Shown in pieces: positions 34,256 through 47,376 of a DNA stretch of 64,000 nt; within the stretch, counting starts at the first letter, position 1; each line of letters begins with the position of its first letter. This stretch comes from Limonium bicolor (lineage: Eukaryota; Streptophyta; Magnoliopsida; Caryophyllales; Plumbaginaceae): contig CM041778.1 in the NCBI GenBank assembly GCA_023374045.1, positions 93,622,839 through 93,686,838 on the forward strand, given 5' to 3'. The position numbers and the translations under genes were made by a program. The notes beneath the pieces were generated by a model. The model worked only from the letters and a program-made list of their open reading frames with translations, did not search any database and was not told where the DNA came from.

Positions 34256-36114
34256 ATGGTGTACACCGTTCTTGGTCAGACACTCATCTCGACTGGGATA
34301 GAATCCTTGACCCGGAAATCGAACGTACCGCTCAGCTAGCCAGACGCCAACAGAGGTTCCAAAGAGAAATACAAATGGCAACTCCTACAAACGGTAGCCA
34401 AGCAATGGCAATTTAGCAGACCAGCGGCCATTCCAAGAAGAAGCCCAGTAGCTCTTCCTACGCTACCACCGACTTAATGAAGGAATGGAAGGATCTGAAG
34501 CCTTCACATCAGAAAAGTCATACGAGAGATGCCCTCAGGCACATTTGACGGTTCCAACCCCAACGACGCCCTAGATCATGTCAACCGATTCTAATAAATA
34601 TTGATCAAATTGGGTGCTCAGATAGTCTCCTGGAGTATGCTAGAATGAGTTTATTTCCTAGCAGCCTCACCGGTGAAGCAATGAAATGGTTCTACTGTCT
34701 TCCCTCTGGTATTATCACTAGTTGGGAGGAGATGACAACCAGGTTCTATGAAAAATATTATCCTATTTCTAGAACTAGGAATTTGGTTGCTGCTTTACTT
34801 GCTTTTAAACAGGGAGGTGCTGAGACTATCTGTGAAGCATGGGATCGTTTTAAAGAAATGCTCCGACAGTGTCCTCATCACGGACAAGATCTCACGTGTA
34901 TTGCTATGACATTCTTTAATGGTTTGCAGCATATACATCAAGCCGAAGTTAGATCAGCTTTGGGAGGAAACATCCTCAACCGATCCGGCAATGATTTCAT
35001 GGCGGCCATGGAGACGTACATAGAAGAAGTTCGTCAGTGGGGCACCGAAGGTGGCAGAACTATGACTATGGGTGCCAAAGGTGCAAGAAATATAGATCCT
35101 TGGATGGAGCAGATGGCAGAGTCACAAGCTCAACAATCCACACTGGTAAGCTCACTAGTGAAAAGATTTGACGATTTTCTAATTAATGGTCAGCCTTCTC
35201 AGCAGGCAAAGAGGATAGCTTCTTCATCCTCATCTGAGCCTTTGTGCTCTCATTGTGGTGGTGACCACTCGTTTGAAGTATGCCCTTATCTGGAGGAGAT
35301 ACGGGTCGCTGAAGAAGCCAACTTTGTAGGACAAGGGAATTACCAACAGCCCTGGAACCGAAATCAACATCCGAATCTCAGGTATGGTAATCCCAACAAT
35401 GCCTTAAATTCGAATCTTTTACAAAGTAATGTGCAGGGACCCCCAGGCTTCTCTAGGCAACCATACAATCAAGCTCGTCCTCAGATGCAGATGGGACAGG
35501 GCCAGAACTCTTACCAGCCACCTGTTAAATCTACATCTGATGAAAAGATGGAACGGCTACAGGATATAATCACTTCAATGGCTACCACCCAGAAGGAACA
35601 ACAAACTCTCAACCAATCCCTGATGGATAGTCAAAGAAATCTAGAGCAGCAGATAAACCAGCTACTTACCAACCAGCATCAAAGGCAGCCGGGCTCATTT
35701 CCATCTCAACCTCAGCAGAATCCGAGAGAGACGGCCAAGGCCTTAAGGATCTGCAACTGTGGTACATCCTCGGAAATCCAACCTGAGGATGAGCTCAGTG
35801 CAGCCGTGACGTTAAGGAGTGGCAAGCAGCTGGGAAATAATCAAGAGCAAGTGACTGCACAACAAACCGGTGAAAAGATCACCAATTCTAATAAATCATC
35901 AGAACCTTCGGTCCCACCAGTGGTAGTTTCTGAGGAGATACAGGCTCCAATCAATTCTTCCCCTTCTCCATCTTCTATTCAAATTGATGTACCTTCTTCT
36001 ACTCCTAAGCGAATAGAACTTCCATTTCCAAATAGGATGAAAAAGAAGTGTTTAGATGAGCAGTTCAATAAATTCTTAAGTATATTCAAGAAACTGACAT
36101 CGATATACCTTTAA
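34256..36114 (+). pseudogene. gag: Athila gag, copy 1, frameshifted
   Basis: Gag forms the virus-like particle and packages element RNA. In-frame sequence SDTHLDWDRILDPEIERT precedes the MATPTNGSQ methionine (34375), so the true start may be the ATG near 34256, though the frames there are not continuous. Short deletions between 34400 and 34600 break the N-terminus. From 34645 a long frame runs to 36114 and carries the Retrotrans_gag core (EAMKWFYCLPSG, WEEMTTRFYEKYY), then the zinc knuckle C201-x2-C204-x3-H208-x4-C213 (numbered from 34645), a Q/N/P-rich linker, and the start of the region before protease. A one-base deletion near 36098 stops it. Copy 2 keeps the early frame intact, so these breaks are private to this copy. 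Confidence 0.9.
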
Positions 36115-36131
36115 TTGATGCTTTACAGGAG

Positions 36132-36659
36132 ATGCCCAATTATGCAAAATTTTTGAAGGATCTCGTAACGAAGAAGAAGAAGAAGCAGGACAAGGAGACT
36201 GTCCACCTTACAGAAGAGTGCTCTACGGCGTTACTTCGAGCACTTCCCCCAAAACAGAAGGATCCAGGCACTCCTATTGTTCCCTGCTTTATCGGAGATA
36301 TAGATTGTGGAAGTGGCCTGTGTGACCTGGGTGCAAGCATCAACATCATGCCATATGCAACCTTCTTGAAGGTAAAAGGAGGAGAGCTTCACCCAGTCCC
36401 TTTTAAACTCCAGCTGGCCGACAGATCCGAGATAAAACCGATGGGAATTGTGCGAGATCTTGTAGTGGGAGTTGACCGCTTCATCTTTCCTGCGGATTTT
36501 GTTGTTTTAGACATAGATGATGATGTGGAGGTCCCACTCATTTTGGGTCGTCCTTTTCTAAGTACTGCCAAGGCGGTCATTGACGTGCATGATGGCAGAA
36601 TCACCTTGAGGTACGGAGATGAGAAGATAGAGTTTGATATGAAAAAGATGATGAATTAA
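36132..36659 (+). pseudogene. Athila protease region, copy 1
   Basis: This is the aspartic protease that would process the polyprotein. The frame reads through MPNYAKFLKDLVTKKKKKQD, a typical pre-protease segment of Athila-type elements, then CDLGASINIMP with the catalytic Asp at residue 65 (36324-36326) in the D-x-G-A-S form. The C-terminal ILGRPFL motif follows. A one-base deletion near 36653 creates a stop and separates it from RT; copy 2 reads through this point. It is part of one gag-pol polyprotein rather than a separate gene. Confidence 0.9.
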
Positions 36660-36682
36660 GTTCTACTTCAGCTCATTCAGTT

Positions 36683-38962
36683 ATGTCGGTAAGTATGCAA
36701 GATGAGGATGGCGAGGTATGTGAACTTTCTACTGATGATGAGATTTATTCTATACTTTCTTCTACTTTTTCAGATTTTGAACCTTTAGAACATGTTCTTG
36801 TATCCTCTGTTGAGGATAAAACTCTTAATATGGATGTTAATACAGCTCTAGCACATGTAGAGAGAGGAAAACCAGGTTTTCAAGCCTATCGCCCTCCTTT
36901 GGAGAGACTTGATAAAGAAATCCAAAGACCTGTTCCTTCTATAGAGCAACCTCCAGTACTTGAGCTTAAGGAGCTCCCCTCTAATCTCAAGTACTGCTTT
37001 TTAGCTAATGATAATTACTTGCCTGTCATTGTTTCATCTTCTTTGACTTCTGGGCAAGAAAGCAGGTTACTTGAGATTCTGAGAAGACATAAGAGAGCCA
37101 TCGGATGGACTCTAGCTGATATCAAAGGCATCAACCCGGCCTTCTGTACACATCGTATCTATATGGAGGAAGACTACAAACCTGTCAGACAACCCCAGCG
37201 TCGGCTCAACCCTAACATGAAGGAAGTTGTCAAGACGGAGGTGTTGAAGCTTCTGGACGCTGGAATCATTTACCCTATATCGGACAGCACATGGGTAAGT
37301 CCTGTACAGGTAGTTCCTAAGAAAGGAGGTTTTGAAGCTGTTCTGAACGACAAAGGTGAGTCCATTCCCCAACGAAAGATCACTGGATGGCGTATGTGTA
37401 TAGATTATAGGCGTTTGAATTCAGCCACCAGGAAAGATCATTTCCCACTCCCCTTTATTGATCAAATGCTAGAGAGATTGGCTGGGAAGGAATATTACTG
37501 TTTTTTAGATGGTTTTTCAGGGTACTTTCAAATTCCTATTGCACCTGAGGACCAGGACAAGACTACCTTTACTTGTCCATTTGGTACCTTTGCATACAAA
37601 AGAATGCCCTTTGGTTTATGTAATGCCCCTGCCACTTTCCAGCGCTGCATGCAGGCCATCTTTGCAGACTTCATTGAACAAAGTATAGAGGTATTTATGG
37701 ACGATTTTTCTGTCTATGGCTCTGATTTTGATGTTTGTCTAGCACAGCTTGATCTTATCCTTGGACGGTGCGAAGAGACCAACCTAGTTCTCAACTGGGA
37801 GAAATGCCATTTTATGGTAAAGGATGGGATAGTGCTCGGCCACAAGGTGTCTGCTAAAGGGATTGAGGTTGACAAAGCAAAAGTCGAAGTGATAGAGAAG
37901 CTACCAGCTCCCACTTGTGTAAAGGAAGTAAGATCGTTTCTTGGGCATGCTGGTTTCTATCGAAGGTTTATTCAAGACTTCTCTAAAATTGCTAAACCTT
38001 TGACTGATCTGCTAATGAAAGATGTTTCATTTATATTTTCTGAAGATTGTATTTCTGCTTTTAATTTAATTAAGCAAAAATTGGTAGCTGCCCCTATCGT
38101 TGTTTCTCCTGACTGGTCATCGCCATTTGAAATAATGTGTGATGCTAGTGACTTTGCAGTAGGTGCAGCCCTGTGCCAAAAGAAAGATAAGGTGTTAAGA
38201 GTTATTGCTTATGCCAGCAAAACTCTAGATGATGCCCAGAGAAACTACACAACAACTGAGAAAGAGCTCCTGGCAGTGGTCTTCTCCTTAGATAGATTTC
38301 GATCATATTTATGGGGAAGTAAAGTGATTATCCACACTGACCACTCTGCTCTTAAATATTTGTTTGCCAAGAAAGAGGCCAAGCCTCGCTTGCTACGTTG
38401 GATTCTTCTTTTACAGGAATTCGATATAGAAGTGAGGGACAAGAGTGGTAAACTGAATGTTGTTGCTGACCATCTCTCTAGGATGGTAACTCCTGACGAC
38501 GGTATTCCTATTAATGAATTTTTTCCCGATGAAGCCGTCTTCAGTTTAAAAAAAGTGCAAGAGCCATGGTATGCTGATATGGCTAATTTTCTTGTTTCTG
38601 GAGTTGTTCCTCATGATTTATCATATGCTCAGAAAAAGAAATTCCTTTCTGACTCACGCCATTATATCTGGGAAGACCCTCACTTGTTTCGAGTGTGTGC
38701 AGATAGCTTAATTCGCAGGTGTCTCCCTGATGATGAGGTACCTAGTGTTTTGGAGTTTTGTCACTCCAGAGAAGCTGGAGGCCATCATGGATCCCATCGG
38801 ACGGCAGCCAAGGTTTTGGAGTCCGGATTCTATTGGCCCACACTCCATAAAGACTGCCAAACCTTTGTGGCTAGTTGTGATAGCTGTCAGCGCATGGGCA
38901 ATACTTCAAGACGATATGAGATGCCTCAGCAAAGAATTTTGGAAGTCGAACTTTTTGTTTAA
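36683..38962 (+). pseudogene. pol: Athila RT-RNase H-integrase N-terminus, copy 1, truncated
   Basis: An uninterrupted 759-codon frame. Reverse transcriptase spans about residues 170-370, with LDGFSG (catalytic D276) and FMDD (D340, D341). RNase H spans about 480-600, with CDASDF (D487), TEKELLAVV and [10 protein letters not shown]. The integrase zinc-binding domain has H694, a GGHHGSH cluster and C732-x2-C735. The frame stops at 38960-38962, three codons after VEL, because the tandem-duplication junction at 38957 replaces the integrase core. The copy therefore lacks the DDE catalytic domain and could not integrate by itself. RT and RNase H active-site residues are all present. Confidence 0.93.
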
Positions 38963-41032
38963 GGTTAGGGCTGGGCTTGAACTGATTACCGAGAATGAAG
39001 AGTAAGACTGGGCCGGCCCAGTCATGTTGGGCGGGTCGGCCCATATGTTATCTACATTTTTTTTTCGCTTTAAACGTTACATATTTAATGTCGTTTTTGA
39101 CTCATTTTATACCCGTTTTCCGTGCCGTTTATGACACGTTATCCCGTTTAAAGAGACGGCTCTTTTTATGTCTTCAAATTTATAGTTTTAAACAATATTC
39201 ATTATTGTTGTTTATAAATTTGATTAATTAGCATTTAGTTTCTAATTGGCTTGCGTTTCACCATTTTAGGCGGAAACACGACGTCATTTATTCTGATTTC
39301 TTAGCCAAATTTCCAATGCCTCCAAAATTATTCAAATAACCTTGTAAGGTATCTAGGGCCTCGTTTCCACTCCGAAAATATTTTTGGCACGTTTTTCAAT
39401 GTAAAAATGATTAATTATATTTTCGTTTACATTTCTTCTTTTAAACCATCCAATGTCGTTTTAGGTTTCGTTAGTGTTTCCTAACTTTCTTAGGGTTTAT
39501 TTAAATATTATATTATTCCCTTTTACTTATTTAAGGATATTTAATTCTTTAATCTCTCATTAATTACTTTTATTCAATTAATTCCTTATTAATTAAAGTA
39601 ATTAACATTTGGGGTATTTCAGGAATGATTGATGGACTGAGTCCACACCTTGGAGATGTATTGATTATGATTAGAAGAACTAAAAGATAGAAAATTGGAA
39701 ATGAGTGAATTATTTGATGTCTGAAAATGACGTGGGAGGTGGAACTTGATTTTCTAGGGATCAAGGGAAACCGAACACAAATTGGGGTGGTAGGATAGTT
39801 CAACACTGATGCTGATCACATCAGGGTTGGATGATTCCTGAAACTCCCTACCAGCGGTCACAATTAAATCACGCTATGGATAGAGGCTTTAGGATAAAAC
39901 GAAATTGGAGTTGATTGTATTTTTAATTAGAGGAATTATTCCTCACATGACCTCGTAAAAAGGATTACTTTTTACTGAGTCTCGCCCATGAAGTCGAGGA
40001 CGCACGAGCCTTTGTCTTCGGACCGGTGACATGGGGAGAGCAGAGTTGTTTTGTATTCTGGCCCATGGTGACAAGGACGAACGAGCCATTGTCTACGGAC
40101 TGGTGACATGGGAGAATACGATGAAAATTATGTGATTGTTTTAATCATCAAAAGGAACAAAGGGAATTTTGAGTGTTATACATGCTTAAGCATGTTGTGT
40201 TATATTTAAGTATAAGAATATGGCGTATCTAATGATTTAATGAGTTTAAGTATACATAAGTATGATCTATATGATCTATGGAATGAGTTAAGACATGTAT
40301 TCTGATAAGATAAGATGCATGAGAACTTTGGGGACAAAGTTCTTTTAAGGGGGGTAGATCGAAATACCCCAAACCTAAGTATGCTATGTAAACATCAATT
40401 TATGATGTATTAAGGCTAAAATATGCCTTGGAAATATTGGTAGACAATTTAAACCAAGAAAAAACACAAGAAAAATGCCTTAAAGGCAATTAAGGCAAAA
40501 ATGTGCTCTAAGCTTGGAGTGACTTTTATTAGCACCCAAATACCATTATAAGACTTTATTAACATGATAATGGACTTGTTAAATCAATTACCAAAGAAAA
40601 CCAAGCTCAAAAACAAGCTTAAACATAAAATGTGCTTTAAGACTCCTTAAAGCACCTTTTTGAGAAATTGTCTTAGAATTGAGTTTCGAGTGGCTAAACG
40701 CCTATGATTGTATCTTAATCAACATTTGTACTATTATCACATTTAGAAGCCTAAATCAATGGGAAATCAAAAATTTCACAAATATGTGCACTCATTTGTG
40801 AATAGTGCCCAAATTAAGCTTAAGTCAACATAAGTCAATTAGTTGGTCAACAAAGACCATGTTAGCCTTATCTAATGAGGGGGCTGGTTTCTAAGGGATG
40901 AGTCATTAAAGACTTCATCAAATAAGAAAAGAAAAAGGGAAGAAAAGTAAAAGAAAGACTATTTACCTTTTATAACAAATATCTTCATTTAAGCCCACCT
41001 TTTTCTTCTCTCTCTTCATTTCTCCTTCCTCC
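38958..41032 (+). mobile_element. Duplicated flank: LTR C tail, 3' interior, LTR B start
   Basis: This is a copy of 30083-32162. The family C LTR tail ends GGGGTATTTCA at 39621 and is followed by GGAAT; the GC palindrome is at 39006-39023, the polypurine tract at 40347-40358 and the LTR B start at 40359. Differences from copy 1 are sparse substitutions (for example near 39374, 39790 and 40385) and short gaps. No gene. Confidence 0.85.
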
Positions 41033-42912
41033 TGATAAGTGTGAAATTTATATAGTTTTATAGGTGCTTGGTCATTATTTTATGTAACTTTTTACGCACC
41101 TTCTCACACTTATCCTATGCTTTTTGTAACTCTTACTTTGGGTAGGAACTAATTCCAATTTATATGATAAAATCAGGAAATGATGACAAGAATGCATAGT
41201 TCTCCTCACGAGCTCTCCAACGCAACAAACGGCGAGTAAAACGGACTTATAACGAAGAATCTAGAGCCGGTCAAAAAAATTAGCAAGTCAAATACACATG
41301 ACTTGCACGCGTAAAGTGGACAGACAGCGACGTCCGCATGCACAACCGCATGGTTATGTCGCGGACAAGAGAAGAAGATACGTCCGCCTGGAGTATAAGC
41401 GGACACAGGCGCGGACACTTGCTGAGTCCGCCTGACTTTGAAGCGGACCGGTAGGCGGACACAGAGCGGACGAGAATAAAAATCTACCGCGACTAGTTTT
41501 TCTCCGTTCTTCTTCGCGGCGTCTTCTTCTTCCTTCTTCGCGGCGCCGCACTCCAACTGCTACTTCATTTATTACAGACGGCGCCCACCTTAATTTGTGC
41601 ACGCGTGATCAATTGCTGCTGCCCGATGACGAATGAAATCTGTCTGCAAATCTCCACGATCTCACCAACTTCACCGCCCTTGACTACTGCACCGCTCATC
41701 TCCTTGTCTGCATCCCGCTCCACGTATCTATAAATAGAGCTGCAAAACTCTGCTCAATGGCCATCTTTTTTTACCCGAGCACACTCTCGACACCTCACTC
41801 ACTCACTACCCCTTCATCCATCTTCTCCAATTCACTCGACACCACTATACCACCTACCCCACTATCTCCTTTTTTCCATTTCAATTCCCTACTCTACGTA
41901 TCACTCATTCGCAATTTCATTTACATAAAACAAACCCCACTTCCACTTTAGTCCAAACCCCACCATCACTTTTACTTTCCATTTTCCAAACACATTACGT
42001 ACACTCACAAACCCATTTCACAAACATCCGACCACCACCACAAAACATTCACACCCACCATTCTCCATATATTATCATTGCCTCAATCTATTCATTATAC
42101 GGGCTCAAGCAAGTATTCTACGGGTGTCACGCAGCATTGATCTATTACTTTACCTCTGCTCATTTATTAACATGTCCGGTTAGATTATTTATGCTCTGGG
42201 AGATGGTTTTATTAGTTTGTTTAATTGTGCACTTTATTTTACGGTTTAAATTAATTATAATTTGATACGATTAATGCTATTATCTCGTTTTTTAATAAAT
42301 TACATGAGTTTATTAAATTGCTTTACGAAATCTATTTTGATCAGAACCGTGATAAATAGATAGGTCACATTAATTGTTATGTCTGTGGAAAAATTTAGTC
42401 TGATTGAATAAATCTAGTATTTCAGATGCAAATTATATTCCTTTTAACTAGCCGTTTACATGTGTTTTGCCTGAGTTTAGATCAAACCTTGCATGTTCTG
42501 GTAAACGAGGTCATTAGAGTTTAGGATTTAAATAAAGACTAAAAAGGAATTTTGCCAAATTATTCTTAATTAAACCGGTTAGAATAGCATAATTGATCAA
42601 ACGAGTAAAACCTGAACCCAGAGTCCGTTCTTCCATATTCACAACCATTTTAATATTCTGTTATTTTAATTATTAGCTGTTATTTAAATTCTTGTTGTCT
42701 TTATATAATTCACAGTTTAGAACAAAACAAAATTCCCCCTCATTTATAACCTTTGCTAAGTCTAGATAATTATCACCATAGTCCCACGGTTCGATACCTG
42801 GTTCCCATAACTCTACTACATAACCAGGATTTTGTGCAACCTGACGGTTTTCTGATTTATTATTCTCTAAGATTATATTCTTGGTATTAATAGGTCAAAT
42901 TTATCGTTTGCA
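41033..42912 (+). mobile_element. Athila LTR (copy 2)
   Basis: At 1880 bp it is preceded by a copy of CCTCC (41028-41032). It shares substitutions with the 3' LTR against copy 1. It has lost one 24-bp unit and carries a locally different stretch at 42084-42150 where the other two LTRs agree. Confidence 0.9.
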
Positions 42913-42916
42913 AAAT

Positions 42917-42936
42917 TGGCGCCGTTTTGCCGGGGA
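42917..42936 (+). other. Primer binding site copy 2, with 2-base insertion
   Basis: TGGCGCCGTTTTGCCGGGGA has two extra T residues compared with 34093-34110. The following hairpin is also disturbed (GGACTAAGAC). It is either a mutation that weakens priming or a base-calling error in a T-run. Confidence 0.8.
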
Positions 42937-43202
42937 CTAAGACTGTCTAGTCCTTAGCTTGGGTTATTATTAATTAAAAAAAATTATTATTACTATTATT
43001 ATTGTATCTATCTATTTTTATTCATTTTAATCTGCTTGCAAACTTTTGTGGAGTTTTGTCCTTCTCTTTTGCAGATAATTAATGGTGTACACACCGTTCT
43101 TGGTCAGACACTCATCTCGACTGGGATAGAATCCTTGACCCGGAAATCGAACGTACCGCTCAGCTAGCCAGACGCCAACAGAGGTTCCAAAGAGAAATAC
43201 AA

Positions 43203-44456
43203 ATGGCAACTCCTACAAACGGTAGTCAAGCAATGAGGCAATTTAGCAGACCAGCGGCCATTCCACGAAGAAGCCCAGTAGCTCTTCCTACGCTACCACC
43301 CGACTTAATGAAGGAATGGAAGGATCTGAAGCCTTCACACCAGAATAAAGTCATACGAGAGATGCCCTCAGGCACATTTGACGGTTCCAACCCCAACGAC
43401 GCCCTAGATCATGTCAACCGATTCCTAATAAATATTGATCAAATTGGGTGCTCAGATAGTCTCCTGGAGTATGCTAGAATGAGTTTATTTCCTAGCAGCC
43501 TCACCGGTGAAGCAATGAAATGGTTCTACTGTCTTCCCTCTGGTATTATCACTAGTTGGGAGGAGATGACAACCAGGTTCTATGAAAAATATTATCCTAT
43601 TTCTAGAACTAGGAATTTGGTTGCTGCTTTACTTGCTTTTAAACAGGGAGGTGCTGAGACTATCTGTGAAGCATGGGATCGTTTTAAAGAAATGCTCCGA
43701 CAGTGTCCTCATCACGGACAAGATCTCACGTGTATTGCTATGACATTCTTTAATGGGTTGCAGCATATACATCAAGCCGAAGTTAGATCAGCTTTGGGAG
43801 GAAACATCCTCAACCGATCCGGCAATGATTTCATGGCGGCCATGGAGACGTACATAGAAGAAGTTCGTCAGTGGGGCACCGAAGGTGGCAGAACTATGAC
43901 TATGGGTGCCAAAGGTGCAAGAAATATAGATCCTTGGATGGAGCAGATGGCAGAGTCACAAGCTCAACAATCCACACTGGTAAGCTCACTAGTGAAAAGA
44001 TTTGACGATTTTCTAATTAATGGTCAGCCTTCTCAGCAGGCAAAGAGGATAGCTTCTTCATCCTCATCTGAGCCTTTGTGCTCTCATTGTGGTGGTGACC
44101 ACTCGTTTGAAGTATGCCCTTATCTGGAGGAGATACGGGTCGCTGAAGAAGCCAACTTTGTAGGACAAGGGAATTACCAACAGCCCTGGAACCGAAATCA
44201 ACATCCGAATCTCAGGTATGGTAATCCCAACAATGCCTTAAATTCGAATCTTTTACAAAGTAATGTGCAGGGACCCCCAGGCTTCTCTAGGCAACCATAC
44301 AATCAAGCTCGTCCTCAGATGCAGATGGGACAGGGCCAGAACTCTTACCAGCCACCTGTTAAATCTACATCTGATGAAAAGATGGAACGGCTACAGGATA
44401 TAATCACTTCAATGGCTACCACCCAGAAGGAACAACAAACTCTCAACCAATCCTGA
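43203..44456 (+). pseudogene. gag: Athila gag, copy 2
   Basis: A 417-codon frame from MATPTNGSQAMRQFSRPAA covers the N-terminal arm, the gag core (GEAMKWFYCLPSG, TRFYEKYYPISRTRNLVAALLA), the zinc knuckle CSHCGGDHSFEVC and the Q/N-rich linker. It ends at a one-base deletion near 44452 (copy 1 reads on here). Upstream in-frame coding suggested by copy 1 is out of frame here because of two extra bases near 43090. Together the two copies show that the ancestral frame continued from gag into protease without a stop. Confidence 0.92.
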
Positions 44457-44636
44457 TGGATAGCCAAGAAATCTGAGCAGCAGATAAACCAGCTACTTAC
44501 CAACCAGCATCAAAGGCAGCCGGGCTCATTTCCATCTCAACCTCAGCAGAATCCGAGAGAGACGGCCAAGGCCTTAAGGATCTGCAACTGTGGTACATCC
44601 TCGGAAATCCAACCTGAGGATGAGCTCAGTGCAGCC

Positions 44637-45683
44637 GTGACGTTAAGGAGTGGCAAGCAGCTGGGAAATAATCAAGAGCAAGTGACTGCACAACAAACCG
44701 GTGAAAAGATCACCAATTCTAATAAATCATCAGAACCTTCGGTCCCACCAGTGGTAGTTTCTGAGGAGATACAGGCTCCAATCAATTCTTCTCCTTCTCC
44801 ATCTTCTATTCAAATTGATGTACCTTCTTCTACTCCTAAGCGAATAGAACTTCCATTTCCAAATAGGATGAAAAAGAAGTGTTTAGATGAGCAGTTCAAT
44901 AAATTCTTAAGTATATTCAAGAAACTGACCATCGATATACCTTTAATTGATGCTTTACAGGAGATGCCCAATTATGCAAAATTTTTGAAGGATCTCGTAA
45001 CGAAGAAGAAGAAGAAGCAGGACAAGGAGACTGTCCACCTTACAGAAGAGTGCTCTACGGCGTTACTTCGAGCACTTCCCCCAAAACAGAAGGATCCAGG
45101 CACTCCTATTGTTCCCTGCTTTATCGGAGATATAGATTGTGGAAGTGGCCTGTGTGACCTGGGTGCAAGCATCAACATCATGCCATATGCAACCTTCTTG
45201 AAGGTAAAAGGAGGAGAGCTTCACCCAGTCCCTTTTAAACTCCAGCTGGCCGACAGATCCGAGATAAAACCGATGGGAATTGTGCGAGATCTTGTAGTGG
45301 GAGTTGACCGCTTCATCTTTCCTGCGGATTTTGTTGTTTTAGACATAGATGATGATGTGGAGGTCCCACTCATTTTGGGTCGTCCTTTTCTAAGTACTGC
45401 CAAGGCGGTCATTGACGTGCATGATGGCAGAATCACCTTGAGGTACGGAGATGAGAAGATAGAGTTTGATATGAAAAAGATGATGAAGTTAAGTTCTACT
45501 TCAGCTCATTCAGTTATGTCGGTAAGTATGCAAGATGAGGATGGCGAGGTATGTGAACTTTCTACTGATGATGAGATTTATTCTATACTTTCTTCTACTT
45601 TTTCAGATTTTGAACCTTTAGAACATGTTCTTATATCTCTGTTGAGGATAAAACTCTTAATATGGATGTTAATACAGCTCTAG
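44637..45683 (+). pseudogene. Athila linker and protease, copy 2
   Basis: A 348-codon frame contains the S/P-rich linker, LPFPNRMKKKCLDEQFNKF, the pre-protease segment and the protease CDLGASINIMP (catalytic Asp at residue 174, 45156-45158), then ILGRPFLSTAKAVIDV. It runs on through the junction to RT that is broken in copy 1, and stops after a one-base deletion near 45633. This shows protease and RT were one continuous frame. Confidence 0.92.
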
Positions 45684-47376
45684 CACATGTAGAGAGAGGA
45701 AAACCAGGTTTTCAAGCCTATCGCCCTCCTTTGGAGAGACTTGATAAAGAAATCCAAAGACCTGTTCCTTCTATAGAGCAACCTCCAGTACTTGAGCTTA
45801 AGGAGCTCCCCTCTAATCTCAAGTACTGCTTTTTAGCTAATGATAATTACTTGCCTGTCATTGTTTCATCTTCTTTGACTTCTGGGCAAGAAAGCAGGTT
45901 ACTTGAAGTTCTGAGAAGACATAAGAGAGCCATCGGATGGACTCTAGCTGATATCAAAGGCATCAACCCGGCCTTCTGTACACATCGTATCTATATGGAG
46001 GAAGACTACAAACCTGTCAGACAACCCCAGCGTCGGCTCAACCCTAACATGAAGGAAGTTGTCAAGACAGAGTGTTGAAGCTTCTGGACGCTGGATCATT
46101 TACCCTATATCGGACAGCACATGGGTAAGTCCTGTACAGGTAGTTCCTAAGAAAGGAGGTTTTGAAGCTGTTTAAACACAAAGGTGAGTCCATTCCCCAA
46201 CGAAAGATCACTGGATGGCGTATGTGTATAGATTATAGGCGTTTGAATTCAGCCACCAGGAAAGATCATTTCCCACTCCCCTTTATTGATCAAATGCTAG
46301 AGATTGGCTGGGCAGGAATATTACTGTTTTTTAGATGGTTTTTCAGGGTACTTTCAAATTCCTATTGCACCTGAGGACCAGGACAAGACTACCTTTACTT
46401 GTCCATTTGGTACCTTTGCATACAAAAGAATGCCCTTTGGTTTATGCAATGCCCCTGCCACTTTCCAGCGCTGCATGCAGGCCATCTTTGCAGACTTCAT
46501 TGAACAGTATAGAGGTATTTATGGACGATTTTTCTGTCTATGGCTCTGATTTTGATGTTTGTCTAGCACAGCTTGATCTTATCCTTGGACGGTGCGAAGA
46601 GACCAACCTAGTTCTCAACTGGGAGAAATGCCATTTTATGGTAAAGGATGGGATAGTGCTCGGCCACAAGGTGTCTGCTAAAGGGATTGAGGTTGACAAA
46701 GCAAAAGTCGAAGTGATAGAGAAGCTACCAGCTCCCACTTGTGTAAAGGAAGTAAGATCGTTTCTTGGGCATGCTGGTTTCTATCGAAGGTTTATTCAAG
46801 ACTTCTCTAAAATTGCTAAACCTTTGACTGATCTGCTAATGAAAGATGTTTCATTTATATTTTCTGAAGATTGTATTTCTGCTTTTAATTTAATTAAGCA
46901 AAAATTGGTAGCTGCCCCTATCGTTGTTTCTCCTGACTGGTCATCGCCATTTGAAATAATGTGTGATGCTAGTGACTTTGCAGTAGGTGCAGCCCTGTGC
47001 CAAAAGAAAGATAAGGTGTTAAGAGTTATTGCTTATGCCAGCAAAACTCTAGATGATGCCCAGAGAAACTACACAACAACTGAGAAAGAGCTCCTGCAGT
47101 GGTCTTCTCCTTAGATAGATTTCGATCATATTTATGGGGAAGTAAAGTGATTATCCACACTGACCACTCTGCTCTTAAATATTTGTTTGCCAAGAAAGAG
47201 GCCAAGCCTCGCTTGCTACGTTGGATTCTTCTTTTACAGGAATTCGATATAGAAGTGAGGGACAAGAGTGGTAAACTGAATGTTGTTGCTGACCATCTCT
47301 CTAGGATGGTAACTCCTGACGACGGTATTCCTATTAATGAATTTTTTCCCGATGAAGCCGTCTTCAGTTTAAAAAG
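45662..47376 (+). pseudogene. pol: Athila RT-RNase H, copy 2, multiply frameshifted
   Basis: It has the same domains as copy 1 but is broken by several small changes near 46072, 46095, 46175, 46302, 46507, 47096 and 47375. The RT segments [37 protein letters not shown] and [10 protein letters not shown] (FMDD at 46518-46529) are each intact but in different frames. RNase H CDASDF and [11 protein letters not shown] are likewise present. All active-site residues are retained; only the frame is lost. The changes are mostly one- or two-base losses in runs or short repeats. Confidence 0.9.

Larger units (their letters stand above)
30083..38957 (+). repeat. Tandem duplication, copy 1 (8.9 kb)
   Basis: The unit holds the family C LTR tail, the 3' interior, the family B LTR start, the Athila 5' LTR and gag-pol up to the integrase zinc-binding domain. 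It is followed head-to-tail by copy 2. At the join (38952-38957) the six bases TTTTTG are shared with both parents (30077-30082 and 47770-47775). Confidence 0.9.
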
